NCBI GenBank assembly: GCA_027032655.1
Contig: JALVMZ010000239.1
Span: forward strand, 1-15,084
Length of the DNA stretch: 15,084 nucleotides
From: Desulfobacteraceae bacterium
Lineage (GTDB): Bacteria; Desulfobacterota; DSM-4660; Desulfatiglandales; JALVMZ01
Reading direction: 5' to 3'
Below are positions 6,845-14,140 of the stretch, piece by piece (positions within the stretch are counted from its first letter, which is position 1; the number at the start of each line of letters is the position of its first letter). The translations under genes were made by a program, and so were the position numbers. The notes under the pieces were generated by a model. It had not been told where the DNA came from. It ran no database searches and saw nothing but the letters and a program-made list of their open reading frames with translations.

Positions 6845-7924
6845 ATGAATTTTATTATCAGTATCCTGATAGCTCTAATAGTTACAATTGTCTGTATTGC
6901 TGTTCCATGGATAGGGGTTGGAGCACTGAATCTGTATGTGCTCTTTGGAATAATCATCCCCTATGCCGCATTTGCCATATTTATTATAGGCATAATTGTG
7001 CGGGTAATTGACTGGGCAAGGTCACCTGTTCCTTTCAGAATACCCACCACAGCAGGCCAGCAGTGGACTCTTCCCTGGATAAAACACAGCTATGTGGATA
7101 ATCCCAAAAATACCCTGGGTGTTGTAATCAGGATGATATTTGAAGTCCTGCTTTTCAGGTCCCTTTTCAGAAATACAAAAATGCAATTCAGGGAAGGACC
7201 CAGGATAGGGTATGAATGGGAAAAGTGGTTGTGGCTATTTGCCCTGATGTTCCACTACGCATTCTTTACAACAGTTATCCGTCATCTCAGATTCTTTACC
7301 GAACCAATCCCCTATATTATCCGTCTGATTCAGAGCCTTGACAGCTTTTTAGAAGTGGGAATAGCACCTATTTCAGGACTTAGTCTTCCAGGGATAATGC
7401 TGAGTGGTCTGGTTCTTCTGGGAGGAGTTACCTTGCTTCTGCTGAGAAGACTTATAGTCCCTCAGGTTCGGTATATATCTCTGCCTTCAGATTATTTCCC
7501 TCTGTTTTTAATAATAAGTATTGCCCTTACAGGAATCCTTATGAAATACCTGATAAGGATTGATTTAATAAATGTTAAAGAATTGACCCTTGGTCTTGTG
7601 ACCTTCAGACCCCATATACCCGAAGGTATAGGGGTAATTTTTTACATACATTTATTCCTGGTTTGTGTGCTTCTTGCATATTTCCCATTCAGTAAATTAA
7701 TGCATATGGGAGGGGTATTTCTTAGCCCAACCAGAAATCTTTCCAATAACAGTCGTTTTGTCAGGCATGTTAACCCATGGAACTATCCTGTAAAGGTCCA
7801 TACATATGAAGAGTATGAGGAGGAATTCAGGGATAAGATGATTGAAGCAGGTATTCCTGTGGAGAAAATGCCAGAAGGGGCCTCTCAGGAGGACTCTGAA
7901 TCCCAAGATCAGGAAAAGGAGTAA
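6845..7924 (+). CDS. dsrM: DsrM, diheme cytochrome b membrane subunit of the Dsr complex
   Basis: NarI-like membrane subunit that exchanges electrons with menaquinone and passes them to DsrK. The 359-residue protein has about six hydrophobic helices (near 3-22, 31-55, 127-150, 183-200, 217-236 and 262-281). His137 and His147 lie 10 residues apart on one helix, and His269 and His287 lie 18 apart near the last. Those spacings equal the NarI heme ligands of E. coli nitrate reductase (His56/66 and His187/205), so two b hemes are expected. The last 50 residues are hydrophilic and strongly acidic, a cytoplasmic tail next to DsrK. Ribosome-binding site AGAGGT lies at 6831-6836. dsrK follows after 5 bases, and its own AAAGGAG lies inside the end of dsrM. 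The gene order M-K-J-O-P confirms the call. Confidence 0.94.
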   Translation: MNFIISILIALIVTIVCIAVPWIGVGALNLYVLFGIIIPYAAFAIFIIGIIVRVIDWARSPVPFRIPTTAGQQWTLPWIKHSYVDNPKNTLGVVIRMIFEVLLFRSLFRNTKMQFREGPRIGYEWEKWLWLFALMFHYAFFTTVIRHLRFFTEPIPYIIRLIQSLDSFLEVGIAPISGLSLPGIMLSGLVLLGGVTLLLLRRLIVPQVRYISLPSDYFPLFLIISIALTGILMKYLIRIDLINVKELTLGLVTFRPHIPEGIGVIFYIHLFLVCVLLAYFPFSKLMHMGGVFLSPTRNLSNNSRFVRHVNPWNYPVKVHTYEEYEEEFRDKMIEAGIPVEKMPEGASQEDSESQDQEKE

Positions 7925-7929
7925 TATTT

Positions 7930-9558
7930 ATGGCTGATGTTCCCAAACCAGAAGAATTGGTAAAAATAGATCATCGCCCTCCACTTTTTAGGGGCTGGAT
8001 GTCTGAGCCTGTGAAGATCAGGGAGGGGATTGCATGTTATGGTTGTAAGCCTCAAAACTTAGAAGTTGTGGGGATGCCAAATCCCAGGGAATGGTCTCCT
8101 TTTGATGATGACTGGAAGCTGCCTGATAACTGGAAGGAGATCATTATTGAAGGTCTTAGGGAGAGACTCGAAAAATTCCGTTCCCTTAAGGTGTTTATGG
8201 ATATCTGTGTTCGATGTGGTGCATGTGCTGACAAATGTCATTTCTTTATAGGGGGTGGTGATCCCAGAAACATGCCAGTTCTGAGGGCAGAACTACTGAG
8301 ATCCATTTACAGAAAGGAGTTTACAACAGCAGGGAAGCTCTTAGGACAGATTGCAGGTGCACGGCCGCTTACCTATGATGTTTTAAAAGAGTTATGGTAT
8401 TATTTCTTTCAATGCACTGAGTGCCGACGCTGTTCCCTTTTCTGTCCATATGGCATAGACACTGCTGAGATAACAATACTTGGAAGAGAATTATTGAATC
8501 TGCTTGGACTTAATACTGACTGGATATCAGCACCTGTTGCAAACTGTTACAGGACGGGCAACCATCTGGGGATACAGCCCCATGCTTATAAAGACATGAT
8601 AGACTTTTTCTGTGATGATATAGAAGAGATAACAGGTATCAGACCCACTCCAAGTCTTAACAGGAAGGGTGCGGAAATCCTGTTTATCACTCCTTCAGGT
8701 GATGTATTTGCAGATCCAGGCACATATACTGCAATGGGATACATAATGCTTTTCCATTATCTTGAGAGCTTAGGACTTGATATCACCTGGAGCACATATG
8801 CATCTGAAGGCGGTAATTTTGGCTATTTCACATCCCATGAAATGGCAAAAAGACTTAACGCCAAGATGTATGCTGAGGCAAAAAGACTTGGTGTCAAGTG
8901 GATACTTGGTGGAGAATGTGGGCACATGTGGAGGGTCATAAACCAGTATATGGATACATTCAATGGGCCACCTGATTTTCTGGAAGAGCCAGTCTCCCCA
9001 ATTACAGGGACAAAATTTGAAAACGCAAAACAGACCAAGATGGTTCATATTACAGAATTTACTGCGGATCTAATAAAACATGGGAAATTAAAGCTTGATC
9101 CAAGCAGGAATGACAATTTGGTGGTTACATTCCATGACTCCTGTAATACATCCAGAGGGATGGGTATATTTGAAGAGCCAAGATATGTAATAAAAAATGT
9201 ATGCAATAATTTCTATGAGATGCCTGAGAATACCATAAGGGAACAGACATTCTGTTGCGGCAGTGGTGCAGGGCTCAATGCAGGAGAGAATATGGAACTC
9301 AGAATGCGGGGAGGACTTCCAAGGGCAAATGCAGTCAAATATGTGCATGAGAGACACGGCGTAAATATGCTGGCCTGTATTTGTGCAATAGATAGGGCAG
9401 CTCTTCCAACCCTTATGGAATACTGGGTGCCAGATGTCAGGGTAACCGGTGTCCATGAACTTGTGGGTAATGCCCTGATATTAGATGGAGAAAAGAAGAG
9501 GACAACTAATCTCCGGGGTGAACCTCTCCCGGGCATGGAGGAAGAAGAGGATGTATGA
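7930..9558 (+). CDS. dsrK: DsrK, HdrD-like iron-sulfur catalytic subunit of the Dsr complex
   Basis: Cytoplasmic subunit related to heterodisulfide reductase HdrD, thought to reduce the DsrC trisulfide with electrons from DsrM. The 542-residue protein has two [4Fe-4S] motifs, CVRCGACADKC (Cys93, 96, 99, 103) and CTECRRCSLFCP (Cys162, 165, 168, 172). The C-terminal CCG-type site includes Cys330 (GGECGH), Cys405 (HDSC), Cys442-Cys443 (FCCGSGAG) and Cys483/Cys485 (ACICAID). The final pair is C-x-C rather than the usual C-x-x-C. An additional Cys36-x-x-Cys39 pair sits near the N-terminus. The protein ends in an acidic tail. Ribosome-binding site AAAGGAG lies at 7915-7921. The last 8 bases overlap dsrJ, so translation is coupled. 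Confidence 0.95.
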   Translation: MADVPKPEELVKIDHRPPLFRGWMSEPVKIREGIACYGCKPQNLEVVGMPNPREWSPFDDDWKLPDNWKEIIIEGLRERLEKFRSLKVFMDICVRCGACADKCHFFIGGGDPRNMPVLRAELLRSIYRKEFTTAGKLLGQIAGARPLTYDVLKELWYYFFQCTECRRCSLFCPYGIDTAEITILGRELLNLLGLNTDWISAPVANCYRTGNHLGIQPHAYKDMIDFFCDDIEEITGIRPTPSLNRKGAEILFITPSGDVFADPGTYTAMGYIMLFHYLESLGLDITWSTYASEGGNFGYFTSHEMAKRLNAKMYAEAKRLGVKWILGGECGHMWRVINQYMDTFNGPPDFLEEPVSPITGTKFENAKQTKMVHITEFTADLIKHGKLKLDPSRNDNLVVTFHDSCNTSRGMGIFEEPRYVIKNVCNNFYEMPENTIREQTFCCGSGAGLNAGENMELRMRGGLPRANAVKYVHERHGVNMLACICAIDRAALPTLMEYWVPDVRVTGVHELVGNALILDGEKKRTTNLRGEPLPGMEEEEDV

Positions 9559-9940
9559 TGGTGGAAAGATAATAACAGGATTAATTATCGGGATAGGGTT
9601 ACTTCTTTTACCTTTCTGGCCCATTGGTAATAAGTGGGCATCTAAACCTCCCAAGCCGGAATTAACTGCAAAGGCAAAAGAAGCGGGAAAGTGTGTTGAA
9701 CCAAAGACATTTATAAGACAAAAACATATGGAACTTCTGGATAAATGGAGAGACCAGGCTATCAGAGGGGGGAATAGATTATACATAAACTCAGAGAATG
9801 TGACCTATGATATAAGCCTTCAAAATACATGCATGCAGTGCCACAGTAATAAGGCAAAGTTTTGTGATCAATGCCATAACTATACAGGAGTTGACCCATT
9901 CTGCTGGGATTGTCATATAGCACCTAAGGAGAAAAAATAA
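9551..9940 (+). CDS. dsrJ: DsrJ, membrane-anchored triheme cytochrome c
   Basis: Periplasmic triheme cytochrome c of the Dsr complex. With start ATG 9551 the protein has 129 residues. An uncleaved signal-anchor helix (about 6-25) is followed by three heme-binding motifs: CMQCH (94-98), CDQCH (105-109) and CWDCH (118-122). Cys48 in KCVEPKTFIRQKHM lies outside these motifs, where the family has the cysteine proposed as the unusual axial ligand of one heme. I chose ATG 9551 because GGAGG at 9537-9541 sits 9 bases upstream and because the signal-anchor helix then starts near the N-terminus. The frame is open further upstream to 9485, but that would add a basic 22-residue extension and a longer overlap with dsrK. 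The stop codon overlaps the dsrO start (TAATG). Confidence 0.93.
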   Translation: MYDGGKIITGLIIGIGLLLLPFWPIGNKWASKPPKPELTAKAKEAGKCVEPKTFIRQKHMELLDKWRDQAIRGGNRLYINSENVTYDISLQNTCMQCHSNKAKFCDQCHNYTGVDPFCWDCHIAPKEKK

Positions 9941-10737
9941 TGGGTATTAAGAGAAGAGAATTTTTAAAGATTGCAGGTATCTCTGCCATATTGGGGATTG
10001 GTGGGAGATCGGTATTTGAGCTTTTATCTCCGGGCAAGCTTGAGGCAGCAGTTTCTGAGGTGCCTCTTACTGAAGGAAAGCAGTGGGCAATAGCTATTGA
10101 TATGAAAGTAATGGATGATAAGATAATGGATGAATGCATAAAGGTATGCCATACTGCTCACAATGTTCCCAATATTGGCACCAGCAAAGAGATAAAGTGG
10201 ATATGGAAGGAGACATATAAGCACTCTTTTCCGGATCAGCATCATGAATATTCCCCTGAAAATTATGAGGGGAGGAATTTCCTTCTTCTCTGTAATCATT
10301 GTAAAAATCCTCCATGTGTAAGGGTCTGTCCCACAAAGGCAACCTGGAAGAGGCAAGATGGCGTTGTAATGATGGATCAGCACAGGTGCATTGGATGCAG
10401 ATTCTGTATGGCGGCATGCCCTTATGGTGCAAGGAGTTTTAACTGGGGCGATCCAAGGAAGGTCCCCAAGGAATTGAATCCTGGATTTCCCACAAATCCT
10501 GAATATCCCACCAGGACGAAGGGAGTGGTTGAAAAGTGCACCATGTGTGCAGAAAGACTTGCAAAAGGTAAGATTCCCCTCTGCGTTGAAAAGGCCAATG
10601 AACTGAAAGAGGGATCAATGATTTTTGGAGATCTTGCAGATCCTGAAAGTGAGATAAGAGAGATTCTTAGAAAGAGATATTCGCTCAGGAGAAAACCTGA
10701 GTTAGGCACAGGACCAAATATATATTATTTAATATGA
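9940..10737 (+). CDS. dsrO: DsrO, Tat-exported periplasmic iron-sulfur protein
   Basis: Periplasmic ferredoxin-like subunit that links DsrJ with the membrane subunit DsrP. The 265-residue protein begins with a twin-arginine signal (KRREFLKIAGI) and a hydrophobic stretch up to about residue 30. Cysteine groups in order are Cys66/Cys70; CNHCKNPPCVRVCP (118, 121, 126, 130); CIGCRFCMAACP (150, 153, 156, 160); and CTMC (200, 203) with Cys215. Thirteen cysteines are enough for three [4Fe-4S] clusters. After Cys215 the usual C-V-x-x-C pattern of this family is broken: the expected last cysteine is Ala219, and Cys66 or Cys70 could supply the missing ligand. The gene overlaps dsrJ by one base and precedes dsrP by 10 bases. 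Confidence 0.93.
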   Translation: MGIKRREFLKIAGISAILGIGGRSVFELLSPGKLEAAVSEVPLTEGKQWAIAIDMKVMDDKIMDECIKVCHTAHNVPNIGTSKEIKWIWKETYKHSFPDQHHEYSPENYEGRNFLLLCNHCKNPPCVRVCPTKATWKRQDGVVMMDQHRCIGCRFCMAACPYGARSFNWGDPRKVPKELNPGFPTNPEYPTRTKGVVEKCTMCAERLAKGKIPLCVEKANELKEGSMIFGDLADPESEIREILRKRYSLRRKPELGTGPNIYYLI

Positions 10738-10747
10738 TGAGGTGATT

Positions 10748-11908
10748 ATGTTAGAGAAGGCATTAAAGGGAAGTAATACATACTGGGGATGGTTGTTATT
10801 TTTACTTGCATTTATGTTAGCTGGTTTTGGATGCTATCTCTACCAGTTTTTTGAAGGTTTAAAGATAACCGGGCTTAATCGGGATGTATCATGGGGGTTG
10901 TATATTGCCCAGTTTACCTATCTGGTCGGTGTTGCAGCGTCAGGTGTTATGGTGGTGCTACCATATTATCTCCATGATTACAAGGCCTTTGGAAGGATTA
11001 CGATACTGGGGGAGTTTCTGGCAATTGCGGCAGTTACCATGTGCCTTCTTTTTATATTTGTTGATCTTGGCAAACCCACCCGTATCCTGAATGTTCTTCT
11101 CCATCCAACACCAAATTCAATTCTTTTCTGGGACATGATTGTGTTAAATGGATACCTACTACTTAATCTTCTAATTGGCTGGAATGTCTTGAGTGCTGAA
11201 AGAAAAGGAATGCATTATCCAGATTGGGTAAAGCCCCTAATCTATTTATCCATACCATGGGCATTCAGCATTCATACAGTAACAGCATTTCTGTATGCTG
11301 GTCTTCCTGGAAGGTCCTACTGGCTCACTGCAATAATGGCGGCAAGGTTTCTATCCTCTGCATTTTGTTCAGGTCCTGCGATCCTTCTTTTGATCTGCAT
11401 GATTGTAAAACGGATGACAAAATTTGATCCAGGTGAAGAGCAGATGAGAACTCTTGGTGGAATAGTTGCATATGCCATGATAATTAATGTGTTCTTTTTC
11501 TTCCTTGAACTCTTTACGGCATTTTATAGCCAGATCCCGTCTCATACAGCCCATTTTAAGTTCCTGTTTCTTGGACTTGAAGGAAATACCCGTCTGGTTC
11601 CATGGATGTGGACTGCCGCATTCTTTGCATTTGTTGCCCTGATTCTCCTTATTATACCTGTAACCCGCAGGAAAGAGGATACCCTTGCCATTGCATGTAT
11701 TGCTGTTGTCATAGCAACATGGATTGATAAGGGAATGGGTCTGCTTATAGGTGGTTTTACCCCCAATCCATTTGAGAGGGTTACTGATTACTGGCCCACC
11801 ACACCTGAGGTATTTATTACCATAGGTGTCTGGGCAACGGGATTCTTTGTTTTGACTGTGCTTTTTAAGATAGCTGTTTCCGTGAAAGAAGAGGTTGCTG
11901 GATATTGA
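10748..11908 (+). CDS. dsrP: DsrP, NrfD-like integral membrane subunit of the Dsr complex
   Basis: Polytopic membrane protein of the NrfD/PsrC family, expected to exchange electrons between the menaquinone pool and DsrO. The 386-residue chain shows about ten hydrophobic helices spread over its full length and no heme or cluster motif. The GLYIAQFTYLVGVAASGVM block and the DLGKPTR loop are family hallmarks. I chose ATG 10748 because GAGGTGA (10739-10745) lies just upstream. A GTG at 10742 in the same frame would add two residues but overlaps that ribosome-binding site. It is the last gene of the dsr operon. The next 182 bases hold no convincing intrinsic terminator, only the promoter and leader of the ferredoxin gene. 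Confidence 0.94.
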   Translation: MLEKALKGSNTYWGWLLFLLAFMLAGFGCYLYQFFEGLKITGLNRDVSWGLYIAQFTYLVGVAASGVMVVLPYYLHDYKAFGRITILGEFLAIAAVTMCLLFIFVDLGKPTRILNVLLHPTPNSILFWDMIVLNGYLLLNLLIGWNVLSAERKGMHYPDWVKPLIYLSIPWAFSIHTVTAFLYAGLPGRSYWLTAIMAARFLSSAFCSGPAILLLICMIVKRMTKFDPGEEQMRTLGGIVAYAMIINVFFFFLELFTAFYSQIPSHTAHFKFLFLGLEGNTRLVPWMWTAAFFAFVALILLIIPVTRRKEDTLAIACIAVVIATWIDKGMGLLIGGFTPNPFERVTDYWPTTPEVFITIGVWATGFFVLTVLFKIAVSVKEEVAGY

Positions 11909-11990
11909 TTATACTTTTTATGCGGTCTTGAAGAGATATTTCTGGAATACAGAGCAGGTCTTTTAAAGATATAGTTTTTAATAAAAAGGC

Positions 11991-12020
11991 TTGACAAAAA
12001 AATTTTAAGTTTGCTACATA
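11991..12020 (+). promoter_or_regulatory. Sigma-70 promoter with extended -10, ferredoxin gene
   Basis: A perfect -35 box TTGACA (11991-11996) is followed after 18 bases by TACATA (12015-12020). A TG one base upstream of this hexamer (12012-12013) gives an extended -10. Transcription would start near 12027, leaving a leader of about 64 bases. This separates ferredoxin expression from the dsr operon. Confidence 0.6.
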
Positions 12021-12041
12021 TCCAAACCGTTTATTTAAAAA

Positions 12042-12075
12042 AGCATCTAATTTAGAGGCTTAATATTTTTTAGAT
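12042..12075 (+). promoter_or_regulatory. Structured leader of the ferredoxin mRNA with two alternative pairings
   Basis: AGCATCTAA (12042-12050) can pair with TTAGAGGCT (12052-12060), with one mismatch, to form a hairpin with a three-base loop once the innermost pair opens. The segment ATCTAA (12045-12050) can instead pair with TTAGAT (12070-12075), which directly abuts the Shine-Dalgarno AGGAGG at 12076-12081. The two pairings exclude each other. The stems are short and AT-rich, so a regulatory role is only a suggestion. Confidence 0.25.
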
Positions 12076-12090
12076 AGGAGGATTTATCAA

Positions 12091-12279
12091 ATGGCATACG
12101 AAGTCCAAGTAGATCACGACAAATGTGAAGGATGTGAAGAGTGTGTAGAGGTTTGTCCTGTAGACGTTTATGAGATGCAGGATGGAAAATCTGTTCCTGT
12201 AAATGCCGAGGAGTGCCTTGGCTGTGAGAGCTGTGTTGAGGTTTGTGATCAGGAAGCAATAACAGTAACAGAGATTTGA
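12091..12279 (+). CDS. Small acidic 2[4Fe-4S] ferredoxin
   Basis: Soluble electron carrier of 62 residues. Two complete motifs bind two [4Fe-4S] clusters: CEGCEECVEVCP (Cys12, 15, 18, 22) and CLGCESCVEVCD (Cys42, 45, 48, 52). The second ends in Asp rather than Pro. It is very acidic, with 17 Asp/Glu against 2 Lys. It starts with AGGAGG at 12076-12081, an ideal 9 bases before the ATG. The gene has its own promoter and terminator, so it is a single-gene unit, probably highly expressed. Its place directly after dsrMKJOP suggests a cytoplasmic partner in sulfur or central carbon metabolism, for example a pyruvate oxidoreductase, but the partner is not shown by the sequence. Confidence 0.95.
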   Translation: MAYEVQVDHDKCEGCEECVEVCPVDVYEMQDGKSVPVNAEECLGCESCVEVCDQEAITVTEI

Positions 12280-12306
12280 AAAACTCTTTCTGAACCGTTT
12301 TCTCTT

Positions 12307-12347
12307 GGACGTCATTTTTTCATATAAAGATGGCGTCCTTTTATTTT
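12307..12347 (+). terminator. Intrinsic terminator after the ferredoxin gene
   Basis: GGACGTCAT (12307-12315) pairs with ATGGCGTCC (12330-12338), with one G-U pair. The stem can extend by four further pairs inward to leave a 6-base loop (12320-12325). The stem is followed by TTTTATTTT (12339-12347). It lies 27 bases after the ferredoxin stop codon and isolates that gene from amt. Confidence 0.85.
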
Positions 12348-12352
12348 GTTAA

Positions 12353-12368
12353 GTTACAATTTTGTAAC
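12353..12368. repeat. Perfect inverted repeat upstream of amt, possible activator site
   Basis: GTTACAATTTTGTAAC has two perfect 7-base arms around TT. It lies about 137 bases upstream of the predicted sigma-54 start near 12498, a typical distance for an enhancer-type activator site. It does not match the enteric NtrC consensus (TGCACC-N5-GGTGCA). A second, weaker inverted repeat, ATGTA-N4-TACAT, lies at 12377-12390. Confidence 0.4.
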
Positions 12369-12471
12369 AATATTGCATGTATCTTTACATTTATGTATTT
12401 TTGTATCCTGCCAACCTGCCCCCTTGCTTTATAACATATTGAAAATTCAGGCGATATTTAGTTTTCACTGC

Positions 12472-12487
12472 TGGCATACATCTTGCT
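12472..12487 (+). promoter_or_regulatory. Sigma-54 (RpoN) promoter of amt-glnB
   Basis: TGGCATACATCTTGCT matches the TGGCAY-N5-TTGCW consensus, with exactly 10 bases between the -24 GG (12473-12474) and the -12 GC (12485-12486). Transcription would start near 12498, giving a leader of about 28 bases. An ammonium transporter and PII gene are classic sigma-54, nitrogen-controlled targets, and a sigma-54 activator gene lies just downstream on the opposite strand. Confidence 0.85.
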
Positions 12488-12525
12488 AATTAATTTTAAA
12501 ATCACCAAAAATAAAGGAGCAGGAT

Positions 12526-13758
12526 ATGAATACAATAAATACAGGTGATACTGCTTTTATGATGGTGTCCTCTGCACTCGTTATGTTCATGACCATAGGG
12601 CTTGCCATATTTTATGCGGGTATGGTGAGAACAAAGAATGTGCTTGGAACCATAATGCAGAGTTTTATTATGTTAGGGGTAATAAGTGTGGAATGGATAC
12701 TGTGGGGATACTCCATGAGTTTTGGACCTGATGTTGGAGGAATAATTGGCGGACTTAATTGGTTTGGCTTAAATACTGTAGGATTAATGCCCAATCCTGA
12801 TTACGCACCCACAATTCCACATCAGCTATTCATGATTTATCAATGTATGTTTGCGGTGATAACACCTGCCCTTATTACTGGTGCATTTGCTGAACGTATG
12901 AGATTTGGACCATTTCTGCTGTTTAGTTTGTTGTGGGCTACATTTATTTATAATCCTGTTGCTCACTGGATATGGGGAAAGGGTGGATGGTTGAGAGAGA
13001 TGGGAGTAATGGATTTTGCAGGAGGTCTCGTGGTTCATCTTAACTCAGGTGCTGCAGCCCTCGCCACATGTATTGTTCTTGGTAAAAGGAAAGGATACGG
13101 AAGCTCTATAATTCAACCACATAATCTCACAATGACACTTCTTGGTGCAGGAATTCTGTGGTTCGGCTGGTTTGGATTTAATGCAGGAAGCGCACTTTCA
13201 TCAGGTGCCCTTGCGGTAAATGCCTTTATAACAACTCATCTTGCCGCTGCAACAGGTGCCCTTTCCTGGATTGCTATTGAGTGGAAGATGACGGGGAAGC
13301 CTACCACTCTTGGGGCTGGCAGTGGAGCCATTGCCGGACTCGCTACTATTACACCTGCATCAGGATTTGTATCTCCCCTTGCAGGCGCTCTGATAGGGAT
13401 AATTGCAGGGATTTTATGTTATGTTGGAGTTATGGCAAAAAACAGATTCAACTATGATGATAGTCTTGATGTTGTGGGGATTCATGGTGTAGGTGGACTT
13501 ATTGGAGCGTTGTGTGCAGGTATCTTTGCAAGTTCAGTGATAAATCCCGGTGCAGGTAATGGACTTCTGGGAGGGAATCCGAAGCAGTTGTTTATCCAAT
13601 TCCTTGCTTCTGGTATTGTATTTATATATGGTTTCATAGGTAGTTTTATTATCTTAAAGGTAGTGGATAAATTCTGGTCATTAAGAATAAGTGAAGATGA
13701 AGAATTGAAGGGGCTGGATGTTACACAACACAGTGAGACCGCTTACAGTCTATTTTAA
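12526..13758 (+). CDS. amt: Ammonium transporter, Amt family
   Basis: Trimeric inner-membrane channel for ammonium uptake. The 410-residue protein has the family's eleven membrane helices. Functional residues by comparison with E. coli AmtB are the twin histidines His171 (FAGGLVVHLNSG) and His320 (DVVGIHGVGG), the Phe gate Phe109 and Phe218 (GFNAGSA), the recruitment-site Ser222, and Asp163 (MDFAGG). The C-terminal tail keeps the GLD and SETAY elements of the cytoplasmic segment that contacts PII. No cleavable signal peptide is evident. AAAGGAG (12513-12519) precedes the ATG by 6 bases. A sigma-54 promoter lies upstream, and glnB follows after 41 bases with no terminator between, so the pair is probably one transcript under nitrogen control. 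Confidence 0.95.
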   Translation: MNTINTGDTAFMMVSSALVMFMTIGLAIFYAGMVRTKNVLGTIMQSFIMLGVISVEWILWGYSMSFGPDVGGIIGGLNWFGLNTVGLMPNPDYAPTIPHQLFMIYQCMFAVITPALITGAFAERMRFGPFLLFSLLWATFIYNPVAHWIWGKGGWLREMGVMDFAGGLVVHLNSGAAALATCIVLGKRKGYGSSIIQPHNLTMTLLGAGILWFGWFGFNAGSALSSGALAVNAFITTHLAAATGALSWIAIEWKMTGKPTTLGAGSGAIAGLATITPASGFVSPLAGALIGIIAGILCYVGVMAKNRFNYDDSLDVVGIHGVGGLIGALCAGIFASSVINPGAGNGLLGGNPKQLFIQFLASGIVFIYGFIGSFIILKVVDKFWSLRISEDEELKGLDVTQHSETAYSLF

Positions 13759-13799
13759 TGCTCAGAATTAGCTTCAGTTATAAAAAAGGAGAGTTATAG

Positions 13800-14138
13800 A
13801 TGAAGAAGATAGAGGCTATAATAAAACCATTTAAACTGGATGATGTTAAAGATGCCCTATCAGGAATAGGGGTTAAGGGGTTAACAGTAAGTGAAGTTAA
13901 GGGTTTTGGAAGGCAGAAAGGCCATAAGGAAATATATAGGGGAGCTGAGTATCAGGTGGATTTTGTTCCCAAGGTAAAGATTGAAGTGGTTCTGGACGCC
14001 AAATTGGTAGATGATGCCCTGGATGTGATAAAACAGAGTGCCTATACAGGTCAGATCGGAGATGGCAAGATATTTATATATCCGATTGAGGAGGTTATCA
14101 GAATAAGGACAGGTGAGAGAGGACAGGAGGCTATATAG
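13800..14138 (+). CDS. glnB: Nitrogen regulatory protein PII
   Basis: Trimeric signal protein that senses 2-oxoglutarate and ATP/ADP and binds partners such as Amt. At 112 residues it is full length. The T-loop (about 37-55) carries Tyr51 in GAEYQVDF, the uridylylation site of GlnB/GlnK. The ATP-binding B-loop TGQIGDGKIF starts at Thr83, and the C-loop RIRTGERG starts at Arg101. Pairing with amt makes a GlnK-type role, blocking the transporter when nitrogen is plentiful, the most likely job. GlnB and GlnK cannot be told apart by sequence alone. AAGGAG lies 8 bases before the start. The stop codon is only 2 bases from the stop codon of the converging regulator gene. Confidence 0.94.
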   Translation: MKKIEAIIKPFKLDDVKDALSGIGVKGLTVSEVKGFGRQKGHKEIYRGAEYQVDFVPKVKIEVVLDAKLVDDALDVIKQSAYTGQIGDGKIFIYPIEEVIRIRTGERGQEAI

Positions 14139-14140
14139 TT

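Noticed and set aside
9485..9550. Longer upstream start for dsrJ, adding 22 residues
   Set aside because: The extension is basic, moves the signal anchor inward and lengthens the dsrK overlap. ATG 9551 has GGAGG at the right distance.
10742..10747. GTG start for dsrP
   Set aside because: It overlaps the GAGGTGA ribosome-binding site that serves ATG 10748, and it adds only two residues.
11909..11990. Terminator after dsrP
   Set aside because: Only AT-rich stretches and imperfect short pairings are seen, with no GC stem before a T-run.
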